In this document: positions 9,604 to 19,424 of the stretch, in pieces
Layout: each line of letters opens with the position of its first letter
How positions within the stretch are numbered: the first letter of the stretch is position 1
DNA from: Gnetum montanum
Taxonomy: Eukaryota; Streptophyta; Gnetopsida; Gnetales; Gnetaceae
Length of the DNA: 25,169 nucleotides
Reading direction: 5' to 3'
NCBI GenBank assembly: GCA_015680685.1
Contig: MNCI01005957.1
Location: 100,348 to 125,516 of the forward strand
Notes under the pieces: model-generated
The model's input: the letters and a program-made list of their open reading frames with translations, nothing else
The model's database searches: none
What the model was told of the DNA's origin: nothing
Position numbers and translations under genes: made by a program

Positions 9604-9906
9604 CTATGATCGCAAACATAGCCAAGGATAAGGATCTTATGTATAATATTCAATACTTTGATACCTTTTCCCATTTGGACTAGTTACACTTAGGCTAATT
9701 TGTTTTCATGGTAGATTGATTATTTTAATATTATTTCATTATTACTTATTTCAATGGCTACCTGAGTTTGTTGGTGAGGTTTAACTGATGTAGATTGGTG
9801 ATGTTTAGTATGATTTTATTAGTTAAACTGTTTGGAAGTTAGAAAAATTCTAAAAAAATTTCCATCATAAACCTTAGGTCTATGGCATCCACGATGTAAA
9901 GCTCAC
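9604..9906 (-). other. Candidate intron before the E3 post-pol ORF
   Basis: On the minus strand a donor-like CAGAG/GTGAGC lies at 9906 and an acceptor-like GCGATCATAG ends at 9604, immediately followed by ATG. E4 and E1 have TGTGATTGTAG or TGTGATTGCAG before the same ATG, and E4 has TACTAAT about 22 nt upstream as a good branch site. This is inference from consensus and position; no transcript evidence is available. Confidence 0.4.
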
Positions 9907-10053
9907 CTCTGGTAGCTGAAGGGTCAAAGAACAAGTTGAATTAGACAAGCGGTGAGGAAGTTATGATCTTAAGAAGGTTCTAGGCTCTCAAAATTGCAAA
10001 AACTCCCCTAGCGTTATGATGCAAATGTGAAATTTTGGCTAAGTCCTATTGCA

Positions 10054-10101
10054 TATTTATAGTAGTTTTGTGCTACATTGACACATCAAGCTATGTCAAT
10101 G
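10054..10101 (-). promoter_or_regulatory. Promoter-like TATA with upstream palindrome, internal to E3
   Basis: Minus strand TATAAATA (10054-10061) lies just downstream of an inverted repeat CATTGACA/TGTCAATG (10076-10083 and 10094-10101). The block to about 9860 is collinear in outline with E4 24590-24804 and with 21372-21620. It could be an internal promoter for the post-pol ORF, or a decayed LTR of another family. Confidence 0.4.
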
Positions 10102-10357
10102 CAGCTGGAAATAAAAATTTTCACTTTGAAAAAACTAGGAAAGAAAGAAAGTTTTGCCATGAAATTGGGGTTCAAAGGAAGCCAGAAAGGCCTAGATTGA
10201 GGAAAAAACATTAAAGAGGCCTTGCCATAGGGTTGGAAAAGGAGATTTGGTTGAAGATGAATTGCAAAGAGTGCAAAAACTGGATGTTTTGTGGTGAAAA
10301 ATAGTAGGTTTCAGTGCAAAATGACTAAGGGATAGGAAAATTAATCCAAGCCAAGAA

Positions 10358-10412
10358 GTATGCAAGTGGGTCCCTCCCATAGCAGGCTCATGCCCTTAAT
10401 GCCCTTGCATAC
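10358..10412 (-). repeat. Conserved inverted repeat (hairpin) between pol and post-pol ORF of E3
   Basis: GTATGCAAG (10358-10366) and CTTGCATAC (10404-10412) form a perfect 9-bp stem with a GGG/CCC extension and a pyrimidine-rich loop. E4 has the matching structure at 25092-25147 with different stem bases on both sides. Confidence 0.6.
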
Positions 10413-10419
10413 CCTCATA

Positions 10420-11555
10420 CCAAGGAGTCAGTGGATCCCAAGGTTGATGAATGGCTATGGATTATGAAAAATCGAATCACCCAAGATACCACCAAAGAAT
10501 CAAAACACCACCAAATGGACACATTAATAAAACATGACAATAGGTAGTGAGATGGTAAGTGGATTGAAGTGATGGAGACAAAGAGATGGAGTTCCATGGT
10601 CCAGTCACATGAGGTCCTTGTGGAGTTTGTTATTAAGGTAATCATGGAACTGCCACATCCATAGGTGAAATCAAGATCATCCACTTCTAGTGGCTTCACA
10701 TTGGCATGTTAAGACCAGTTGACCCCCCAAAGCACACAAACACCCCAATAATCATACACCATTCCAAATAAAGAAGAAAAAAGAAGTAAGAAGAAAGAGG
10801 ACCTTAGTTAGAGTGGTGACTTCAAGCATGGGTAACATGTCTTTCTAGCTGCATAACCAGTGCTTGTAGCCCATTATTTGGTCTAAGGGATGTGCTTTGA
10901 ATTCCATGTTTTTTTCTTCATGGAAACCACACCATGCAAAGACATTACTTCCTATTATTAGTCAACAATAGAAATGGTGAGGAATGGATGAGAATCCTCG
11001 AAAACTTTGGATGGTCGACAAGTAAAAAAGGTGATAGATCCCTTGAAACCACATACTTGCTAATTTCACTTGATTCATTCTAAGTCTAGGATCATGAAGA
11101 TCACAAGTTCATTCAAAGTTATTATTAAAAAGAATCCCCTACTTCCAGAACACAAGAAACACCATGGAGGTTTTAGTGGAATGGATGGATGTCATGAGCT
11201 TATTGCCTAGTAGCATGAGAAAACCAATGTCCCATTAACTAATGTCAAAACACAATGATGAAATCTAGTCATTAAGTAATCAATTTAGATGATATAACTC
11301 AATTAATCTTCCAACAATCAGTAGTTGCATTTCGCATGAAAGTCCTAATGGCAATAAAGAAAATGAAGACATGTAAGATAAAATTTAAATAAGGCAAAAT
11401 ACAGAAAAAATTGTAAAATATTCATAAAAATAGAAAATGTATAAAAAATGATGTAAAACAAAAAAGTTGAAAAACTAAGAAGCCACTTCGTAAAATATTA
11501 GCATGGATGACCATCTCCTCCACAACTGAGTTGGAATGGGTAGATCTAAAAGATT
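10420..11555 (-). other. Non-coding stretch between integrase and the hairpin in E3
   Basis: AT-rich with no recognisable domain on either strand. An A/G-rich run lies at 10765-10800. The short frames present are not supported by any similarity I can see. Confidence 0.45.
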
Positions 11556-11559
11556 GAAC

Positions 11560-12830
11560 ATGCTTGATCATCAATTGAGGCATTATTTCCATTAGTTTTT
11601 TTCAATTTGAGGAAAGGTTTGAGTTGTTGGGTGTTGACCAAAAATTTCTTACTTGGGCTATCAAGATGATATATCATCATGGTTCCAGATGAAAAAGTTT
11701 TATATACAATGTAAGGGCCCTTCCATAGTGTTTCAAATTTGGTACATTAAGGTACATGCATGGGGTTTCAGTAGAGCATCTTATCTCCTGGTTGAAACTT
11801 TACTTATCTTATTCTAAGGTCATGGCATTGCTTATTATGTGCCTTATGCACTTCATTCAATGAAAAGGCCACCAGCTATTCTTGTCTAGCATGTTGAGAT
11901 TTATTAGTCTTTCTCTTTGGGCTAGACTTATGTCCAAGTCAAGATCACAAGCTTTTGAAAGTGTATGGAGCTTAGATTGGATGGGAAGTGTTGGAAGTTT
12001 CTCATATACTAACTCATAGGGAGAATAACAAATAGGAAATTTCCATGTTAAACAATAATTCCAAAGAGCATCGTTTAAGTTTATTGCTCCAGTCCCTCCT
12101 ATAGTTACTAAGTGTGCATGTTAGTATTTTGGTAATGTCCTTGTTGGTGACCTTAGCTTGACTGTTGGCTTGGGGGTGGTATAGAGTTCTGAGTTTATGT
12201 TCATCCCTCAAGTGTTGCATGAGCTTCCAAAAAGTGAAACCAATGAAGTGTGTTCCATTATCTAAAATTAGTGTCTATGGCACACCAAACCTGTTTAACA
12301 CATTTTGTTATACAAACTGGGCTATTGTAGCTGATGAAGTCAATGATGACCACAACTTCCACCCATTTGGTATAGTAGTCAATAGCCACAATGATGTAGG
12401 CCTTTCCATTTAATAGGGGTTGATGGACCCCATAAATTTAATCCCCTAAAGATCGAAAGGCTCCAGTGGTTGGATCCATTGTTGAGGCCCTTTCATATGC
12501 ATGGTCATCCCTCTGTCACATTGGCATCTATCATAGGAGCAGAAGAAGTAATTAATGTATTTGAAGATTATAGGCCAATAATACCTCGTCATGAGGATCT
12601 TAATGATCATTCACCTCCTAGCATAATGGCCCCTACATGGGCCTTTGTATGCATCCTGGAGGACTCAAAGTTGATCTACAACAGGAACACACCATTGTAC
12701 CAGGATATCTACACAACTCTTGTAGATCTTACCATTGACTTCCATAAAGTGTTTGGTCTAATGAAAAAATTAGTATTTCTTCTTATGGTCCCACTCCTGT
12801 GGCATCTCTTAGGTGAGTAGATAGAAGAGG
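11560..12830 (-). pseudogene. Integrase and pol C-terminus of E3, broken
   Basis: Integrase inserts the cDNA into the host genome. On the minus strand: a zinc-binding region with GHYA, RYYWP and CSYDRCQ near 12500-12630; a core with FMGSI near 12425, TLILDNGTHF near 12255 and YHPQANSQAKVTNKDITKIL at about 12100-12180; and a C-terminal GPYIVYKTFSSG and QQLKPFL around 11590-11720. The core Asp expected in GIDFMG reads Lys (GIKFMG), preceded by a stop at the usual Trp. The core Glu expected after Gln-Ala reads Lys. Only the middle Asp of the triad remains. Several stops and frame changes are present, so it is inactive. Confidence 0.7.
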
Positions 12831-14310
12831 ATGTTTTCATACCAGTTCATGTCTTCGAGAGTTTGAGAATGAACAACACTAGCAAAGAGGAGTTCATTAG
12901 GAAATTGATCAGATAGTGGTCTCGCATCCTCTTTATTATCCCATCCTAACCAAAATAAGTATTCAACCACCACATTCTCGATCCCCTTGCGGCCAACCAT
13001 TGTTAAGTCAAACTCCTAGAGGATCACTAGCCACCCTATGACATAGGGGCTCATTGTCGGCTTATTCTTTAAGAACCGATGACACTATGATCAATTTGCA
13101 CAAAAATTTTGTATCCAAGCACATAGTTTCTCAATTTCTCTAATGCATACACCACTGCCATAAGCTCCTTTTCAGTGGTGGTGTAGTTTATTTGTGCACC
13201 TACAATGCTTTTGCTTGCATAGTGGATGTAGTATGGATGTTTCTAATCGTTCATATATGTAAGAATTACCCTCAAGACATAATTAGATGCATTCATCATG
13301 ATGTGGAATGGCCTAAAATAGTCTAGTGCTCATAAAATTGGAGTTTCTACAAGTTTTTGCTTCAACTATTGAAATGCATTTTCACATTCCTTGGTCCAGA
13401 CAAATGGCACATCCTTCTTTGTAAGTTCTACCAATGACTTGGTGATCTTTGAGAAGTTTTTGATGAAGCATTTTTAGTAACCAATGTGGCCAAGGAATGA
13501 CCTCACATCCTTCATGGTCTTTAGTTGTCTGGTTATCCCTTGGATGATCCTTATTTTTTTGGAACTACCTCAATCTCTTTGTTTGAAATATGATGTTCCA
13601 AAACAATGCCATCTTGGACCATCAGGTGGCTCTTTTGCCAATTGATCCTCAAGTTAGTTTCTACATAACATTGAAGAACTTACTCCAGGTAGTCCAATGC
13701 TTGCTCAAAGGTAGCCCCATAGGTAGAGAAGTCATCCATGAAGAATTCTACCTTGCTATCAATTTGTTAGAAGATCCTAAGGACCAATCATTGGAATGTA
13801 GCAGGAGCATTGCATAGGCCAAAGGATGTCTTTTTGTATAAAAAATTCCCCTAGTAACTTGTGAATGTTGTCTTGGCCTGGTCCTTAAGTGCAATCTGGA
13901 TTTGGTTATAACCATCCAAAAAGCTAAGTAACAATGGCCTGCAATAGTATCTAACACTTGGCCCACAAATGACATTGGGAAATGATCTTTGTAAGTGGTC
14001 ATATTTAACAATTGAAAGTCTATACAAACCCTTCACTTTTCTTATTTTTTTGACACACTAACAAGTGGGCTAACCCACTCGCTATCCACAATGAGGTAAA
14101 TGAACCCAACCTTGAGGAGTTGTTCAATTTCCTCCTTGACGATTTGCTTGAGTTTTGGGTTCAAGCATCTTTGTAGCTGCCTCTTTGGTTTGATGAAGGA
14201 ATATGTACATATTCTATGTTGGCATATCCTTAAATTGATTCTTGTTAACTTATGATATGACCATGCGAAGGTTGTTGCCCATCTATTCACAACTTCCATC
14301 AATTTCTTCT
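12831..14310 (-). pseudogene. Reverse transcriptase and RNase H of E3, broken
   Basis: Copies element RNA into DNA. On the minus strand the RT N-terminus lies at 14042-14302 (KEEIEQLLKVGFIYLIVDSE, then WVSPLVSVSKK). The palm follows: SFLDGYNQIQIALKDQAKTTF near 13870-13930, FGLCNAPATFQ near 13795-13830, catalytic FMDDF near 13728-13742, then ETNLRINWQKS near 13620-13660. FMDD shows the two catalytic Asp are still encoded. RNase H and connection remnants lie at 12950-13450 (the tail DLTMVGRKGIENVVVEYLFW is clear). At least three frames are used and stops are frequent. The FGLCNAPATFQ and FMDDF wording supports an Athila-like assignment. Confidence 0.75.
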
Positions 14311-14987
14311 TCTATATTGGGGCAAGTGCAGAATTGATAGTGACTAGCCTACCATTATTTAAGAAGACATATTCCATTCCTATCGATAGAGCCTTTGGCT
14401 CAAGGGGTTATTGCTTGAAAGTTTCACAAATTTCCAACTCTCCCCAATTAATTTCATTTTGTTCATCAGAGAGTCAATGATGAATTTGCTCCAACTTTTC
14501 TATGCTTTCAACATATGAACTTGTAAGGCTCTCAACTAGTTCCATCCATATTGTTGATCTGGCCTCATTATCTATGATCAGCCACTGGGTACCTTCCTAT
14601 TTAGTGGCTGCTACAAACATGCACCTCTGGATCTCTGTTGTCTCTACTCATTGCTTGCATGCTTCAAGGGATGTGCCTTTAATGGTCTACGGTCTTTACA
14701 TGTAATGGCACCCTATGTCATTGTACATAATGCATGGAAGTATTTTCTTCTCAACCTTTCCAAACTTATTTTCATTAAAAATCTCCAAGGAAAGGTCTTG
14801 AATCTCCAACCTGGCATCGATGATGCTCAGCCATGCTCTTCCATGATGATAAGGAAGTCCCCTTTGCAATTTTTCACATGGATCACAAGGAAGTCAGTAT
14901 GATAGGATCACCCATAAATGGTAGTCACAATATCTTCAACCAATCCTAGAGGAATAGTGATGGATTGGTCTGCCAACTCCAATCTAA
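14311..14987 (-). pseudogene. Protease remnant and protease-RT linker of E3
   Basis: On the minus strand LELADQSITIPLGLVEDIV begins at about 14980. HTDFLVIHVKN and, in a shifted frame, GRAWLSIIDARLEIQDLSLE follow, and then a linker containing YVESIEKLEQI. It is collinear with E2 5366-5911 (SIAIPLEQVEDV, RRAWLIIVDIKLGIRDLSL), showing that E2 and E3 are sister elements. The N-terminal part with the catalytic Asp is cut off by the copia LTR at 14988. Confidence 0.65.
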
Positions 14988-15065
14988 TGTTGCTCTTTTT
15001 CAATGGAGGCATTCAAAGACTTCTAGCATCAAAATGAGTAATTTCATTTTTGGCCCCTGTAGAAG

Positions 15066-15234
15066 AGATGTCTTTCCAAAGACATCTTCCAAATACAGTA
15101 GACATCTTGCCAAAATTGAAGAAGACCCAGAAAGACATCTCTCAGAAATAGTAGATGTCTCCCCTATAAAAAAGAGACCTTTCTTGTGAAGAAGATCTCT
15201 TTCCAGAATGGAGGCCAAATGTAGAAAGACATCT
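15066..15234 (+). repeat. AGAYRTCT palindrome array in copia LTR A
   Basis: AGATGTCT at 15066 and 15153, and AGACATCT at 15080, 15100, 15133 and 15227. Both words are single CpG-decay products of the palindrome AGACGTCT, which is still intact in LTRs B and C. Confidence 0.65.
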
Positions 15235-15507
15235 CAATCACAAACAATACATCTTCCATGACTGTTAGCTAGCCATTACATGAGTTTCAAGATGGATTCG
15301 GAAACATGATAACTATAAGAAGACATCACTCTCATTGGAAGAAGTACAAGCTCTTGTACAATCATTGTATACTCATTTGTTAATCATTATATTCATTGTT
15401 GATTCTCATTTATTATCAATTGTTCATCGTAAAGTGTGCCATACCTCAAAGTGCAAGGATCCACAAACTAAGTTGCATTCATCCCTGGTAATTGTTGTTC
15501 TCCCTTG

Positions 15508-15740
15508 GATCCTATAGGGTTAATGTGATTCTTACAAGAAAGCATCTTGCTTGAGGTTGTCGGGATCCTACAGGATTAAGTGGTTGGTGTTACAGCACAA
15601 CACTCTAGAGTGGAGCTTGAGATTGTAAAGGTTGTGGAAGCCTGAAAACCACATTCAAAGCCTAATGAGACCTTATGGGGTTGAGTGGTTAGCGCAACAT
15701 CTCAACACTTCAAAGCGAGGCTTAAAGATTATATAGGATG
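15508..15740 (+). repeat. Imperfect tandem units in copia LTR A
   Basis: Three copies of a unit beginning GATCCTATAGGGTTAATGTG (15508), GATCCTACAGGATTAAGTGG (15567) and GACCTTATGGGGTTGAGTGG (about 15669), each followed by a CAACA-type stretch and a GCTTGAGATT-like word. Spacing is unequal (about 60 and 100 bp). Confidence 0.5.
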
Positions 15741-15921
15741 TGGTACACTTCAAATCACATTTGAGAGCAACAAAGTCTAGAGCTGTGCTTGTGATATACC
15801 CTTTGAGTGTGGACTACCCAAGTTGGGAAACCACGTTAAATTTGGTGTGTATGCTTTGTTCAAAGAATTTGAATTTGGGGAACTTATTCATCCCTCCCTT
15901 CTAAGTTCAATGATCCATAAG

Positions 15922-15934
15922 TGGTATCAGAGCC
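15922..15934 (+). other. Copia primer binding site (initiator tRNA-Met)
   Basis: TGGTATCAGAGCC is the standard plant copia PBS, complementary to the 3' end of initiator Met tRNA. It fixes the element's orientation and the LTR A right end. Confidence 0.9.
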
Positions 15935-15970
15935 TATACTCTTCTTTGTCATCAACTTTAAGAGTGAATA

Positions 15971-17552
15971 ATGGAGGGGACATCTTATATAAAGCCATCC
16001 ATGTTCGATGAATTTGACTTTACCTATTAGAAAGCTAGGATGCAAGGATTATTTGAATCTATGGAGTTCAAAGTTTGGGAGTCCATGCTTGAAGACTACA
16101 CATCACCTGTCGACAACACAACAAAGTCATCAAGCTATGAAGCAAATGGATATAAGAAGAAAAAGATAAGTTCATGCTTGATTCTAAAGCAAAAAATTGT
16201 TTATATTATGCTTTGAACAAATCTAAATTTAATAGAGTAACTAGTTGTAAAACAACCAGAGAATTTTGGGTAGCTTTAGAGGCTACTTATGAGGGAACTT
16301 TAATAGTTAGTTAATCTAAACTCTTGGTTTTGCAAAGTAATTATGATAAGCTCAAAATGAGAGGAGAGAAAATACAAGATTATTTCTTTAGAGCAAATGA
16401 TCTTTTTGTGGCTATTAGAGGTACTGGTAAAGATTTACCAAAAAGTGATGTCATATTTAAAATGATTAGAAATCTCCAACTAGAATTTAGACTAAAGGTC
16501 ATAGCCATGGAGGAGATTAGAGACTTTTCTGTTTTAAAATTTGAAGAGCTTCAAAGTGCTCTTATTGCTTATGAAATGAACCTCATAAGCAAAGGGGCTA
16601 TTCAAGAAAAACCTATAGTCCTAAAGTCAACCTCCAAAGAAAAGGAACCTACTAAATAGGATATAGGCAACGAAGAGGAAATAGCTCTTCTCCTAAGAAG
16701 GCTGCAAAGTTTTATGGCAAGAATAAATAACAATTTCAATCAACAAGGATCCAATTAATTTAGAGGTAAGGAAAGAATTAGAACTTTTTCTAATTCTAAC
16801 TTTAATTCCTCTTTAATAGAATGTTGAATATGTGGTGGAAGAGGCCATGTGGCCTTTGAATGTCCTAGTAATTGTAGGTTCCAATAGAGGAACAAAAATG
16901 ATGAGGAAATGAAAAAGAAGTGAATGATTATGCTCAAAATTTACATCTTCTTTGTATGGGCCTTATAAATGATGATGTTGGCTCCTCGTATGATGAATCA
17001 AATGAGGAAGAAAGGTTTGATTTGTTATGTAATAAATTATTATCTTTTCAAAATCTTTGCAATAAGTTGAATAAGCGAGTTAAGACAAAAGATCATGTAA
17101 TCTCTCTATTAAATTCAATAATTTCCAATCTTACCAAAGAATTCTCAGACATAAGGGTTGAGAATGAAAAACTAACCTTGTCTTATGAGCAGGCTAAAGT
17201 GAAAATTGTGGATGTAAAACTTGTGAATGAAAGGTTGGTTAAAGGGAAAGAGTCACTTTGAATGGTTCTTGGACAAGGAAAAAGTTCACAAGATAAAAGT
17301 GGACTAGGATGTTGTTCCCAAGATGAAGAACCTGCACAACCTCGATCCCAACAAAAGGACTCTCCAGAGATTGAAGTGAGAATAGGCACTACATCCCAAT
17401 CAGGAGCAGCTTCAATTCAACCAAAAGCACCTCAAAGGTTTGATCATTTTAATCACTCTTACTACAATAGGAAAATTAGATGTTATTACTGTAACAAGTT
17501 TTGGCATAAGCAATGGAACTATGATCTAAAATATTATCACATGAGCACCTAG
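15971..17552 (+). pseudogene. Copia gag, broken
   Basis: Starts at ATG 15971 (MEGTSYIKPSMFDEFDFTY, then stop where Trp is usual). After a frame change it continues with KAKNCLYYALNKSKFNRVTS and the long clean frame 16324-16659 (LQSNYDKLKMRGEKIQDYF, then LIAYEMNLISKGA), the copia gag (UBN2-type) core. The first zinc knuckle at 16822-16863 keeps all Cys and His of CX2CX4HX4C but has TGA between the first two Cys. A coiled coil follows at 16920-17261. A second knuckle near 17478-17520 reads CYYCNKFWHKQWNY and has lost its last Cys. No protease DSGA or integrase follows, so the polyprotein ends here. Confidence 0.75.
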
Positions 17553-18218
17553 TCATATAATAGGACTCCTTCATCTTATCCGAATATGCCTAGAAAGGAT
17601 TTTTTGCAGGGTAAAAAGGACAGGTAAATAGATCACAAGAATGTCAAGAAAGTTTAGAGAATCAAAAGGAAAGAAGATGAGAATGAGAAGATTCTTTTCA
17701 ACAATTTTGTGAAATGGAGCCAAGCCTTAGAAATTAACAAAGTTTGTGTGAGATGAGAAATCTCAAAAGGGGAATCTCATTTTCAAGCTTACTAGGCATC
17801 TTGAACTCCATCAGCAAGCAACGTAAGTAACAATTAGTTATAATCATTATACCTTGACTTAATTAGAATAGATTAGGAAAAGAAATTTCCACTTAATCTT
17901 CAAGATTATTGAACTATAATATGTTGATTATTTGTGCTATTTTTAAAACTTTTATTAATAAGTCATGTTTTGGTCTCTTAACTAGAATGTACTGATTTCT
18001 AGTGGATTAAAGTCTTTTTATTGAACATTCATTGTATTCCATATGTTTTGGGATTGTTGCTTCCCTCTAAAATTATAAAGTTCAATTGCTTTTAGAATAT
18101 TTTTTATTTTTATGTATTTTTTCATATGTTGATTTTAAATGATGATTTTAACATAATTTGCCATGTTTTGGAGTGTCTTAGACTTATTTTGACAAATCTA
18201 GAAGTTGTCAGGGGCTAT
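17553..18218 (+). other. Non-coding copia tail before LTR B
   Basis: AT-rich with no pol domain in any frame. It includes an imperfect inverted word pair around GAGATGAGAAATCTC near 17750. The last 100 bp resemble the stretch before LTR C, so they belong to the element's 3' internal end. Confidence 0.45.
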
Positions 18219-18480
18219 GGTGACTTGTTTGAAGGTGTCAAGAGTCTTGATCTGAAAACAAGCATCTTTAGTTTTGGCCTTAGTAGGAGAGACGCCTACT
18301 TTAACAGTTAGACGTCTCACCTACATTTGAGATGTCTCATTTTGATAAAAGACGTCTCTCTCTCAAAGTAGATGTCTAGTTTGATATCTCTACTCTTAGG
18401 CAAGACATCTACTATTTCTCTTAACTTGTCTCGTATGGATTTTAATGGACATTTCAACAAATAGATGCATTACAAAAGTT
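18219..18480 (+). repeat. Partial copia LTR B
   Basis: Begins TGGTGACTTG, like LTR C (TGGGGACTTG). It carries an AGACGTCT-type array (AGACGTCT near 18312 and 18350, AGATGTCT and AGACATCT between), followed by a short stretch alignable with LTR A (TTTCAA..GAT..ACTATA). The remainder of the LTR is absent. Confidence 0.5.
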
Positions 18481-19424
18481 GAAGACTATAGTGGCATCCC
18501 TTAGAAAAACAAGGATTTATTGTTAATTATCTAGGAGGAAATTTCCTATAATAAACATTGAAAATATTTTCATCTTCTTTTTTAAAAGGATTTACTAATG
18601 GCAGACCTTAGTCTCCACAGTTGATGATAGAATTTCAATGCAACATGAAGATCCTAAAAGGCTACCAGAGATGCATTATGACAAAGGGAAGAAACTTATG
18701 CATGTATGTAGGGGGAGCATGTACCTCTTCAATAATTTTCATCCTATAGTCCATTGATGTCGAGGGAGTCTTTTGAAACTTTGACTAAAAGACATTCAAA
18801 CAACAAGATGAGCAAGAAAATGATCATTCTTTTTATTGTAAAGTATCCAAGGTAAAAGTATGCTTTGATCAAAATAGTCTTTGAACATTTTGCCCTAAGA
18901 TATACTTCATGGTTTAGGTATTTACATTTGGCATGACTAGTTACAAATTGCATGATACAAATATGTTTAAGAAGTTGTTATGCTCTATTCTTGTTTACGC
19001 ATATACTCTCCTTATCATAAAAAATTTATATGCCTTATTCTTTTGTTGATGTTTAAAAACAAAACAAAATAAAAGAGAATACTAGAAAATTAAAGAATCA
19101 TGTGATATTTACTACTAATGGCTTATTGGTTTAGAGACAAGTTACTTGATCTTCAAGGATCATGCTTTTCTTCAAGCTTTAACTTTTTAAATATTGTTGA
19201 CTATCAAATTGAAAGGCTTGGATTAGTTAATGTGTAACTTTGTAAACAAATAAGGGGAAACTCTTCATGGAAATTAGTGCTAAGAGATGTGTACTCTTTA
19301 ACTAATATTCTTTCTTACCTAAACTATTTTTATCTCTATGGGATTATCATATGATGTTACTTATGCATATTATATGATGTTTCTCTTTTATGATATATCA
19401 TTATTTAAGAGGTTCCAAGGTTTA
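18481..19424 (+). other. Internal 3' remnant of a second copia copy
   Basis: No protein domain is recognisable. A purine run TAGGGGGAGCAT near 18709-18720 resembles the G-rich stretch that follows pol in copia elements. The last 100 bp before 19425 resemble the end of the stretch before LTR B. The rest is AT-rich with short, unsupported frames. Confidence 0.35.

Larger units (their letters stand above)
5916..14987 (-). mobile_element. E3: Athila-like element, pol to 3' LTR, minus strand
   Basis: Read right to left: protease remnant, RT, RNase H, integrase, an untranslated block with hairpin and promoter-like signals, a post-pol ORF of about 2.8 kb, polypurine tract and 3' LTR. RT motifs (FGLCNAPATFQ, FMDDF, ETNLRINWQKS) and the pol tail (QQLKPFL) are closest to Athila as I know the family. 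Its 3' LTR starts exactly where E2 stops, so it inserted into E2 in opposite orientation. The 5' end is cut by the copia LTR at 14988. The DNA right of the copia block is not the missing protease and gag, so the locus has been rearranged further. Confidence 0.75.
14988..15917 (+). repeat. Copia LTR A (about 930 bp)
   Basis: Starts near TGTTGCTC and ends near GATCCA, 4 bp before the PBS. It contains an AGACGTCT-type palindrome array (15066-15234), an AT box (CTATAAAAAAG) at about 15164, and three imperfect repeats each opening with a GATCCTATAGGGTTAA-like word (about 15508, 15567 and 15669). The left end was set by alignment with LTRs B and C and is approximate. Confidence 0.6.
14988..18480 (+). 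mobile_element. Ty1/copia element with gag but no pol
   Basis: An LTR (A), initiator-Met PBS and complete-length but broken gag are followed, after about 660 bp of non-coding sequence, by the start of a related LTR (B) at 18219. No protease, integrase, RT or RNase H frame is visible between 17560 and 18219, and the distance is too short to hold them. The arrangement resembles gag-only, non-autonomous plant elements (TR-GAG type). LTR A and LTR B differ strongly and B is partial, so two merged copies with a deletion are an alternative. Confidence 0.55.

Noticed and set aside
10415-10699. Minus-strand 94-codon frame between the E3 hairpin and integrase
   Set aside because: No domain, and the E4 window edge stops before this point so conservation cannot be checked; treated as non-coding.
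14965-15218. Overlapping frames on both strands of the copia LTR start
   Set aside because: The repeated AGAYRTCT words create open frames; there is no protein similarity.
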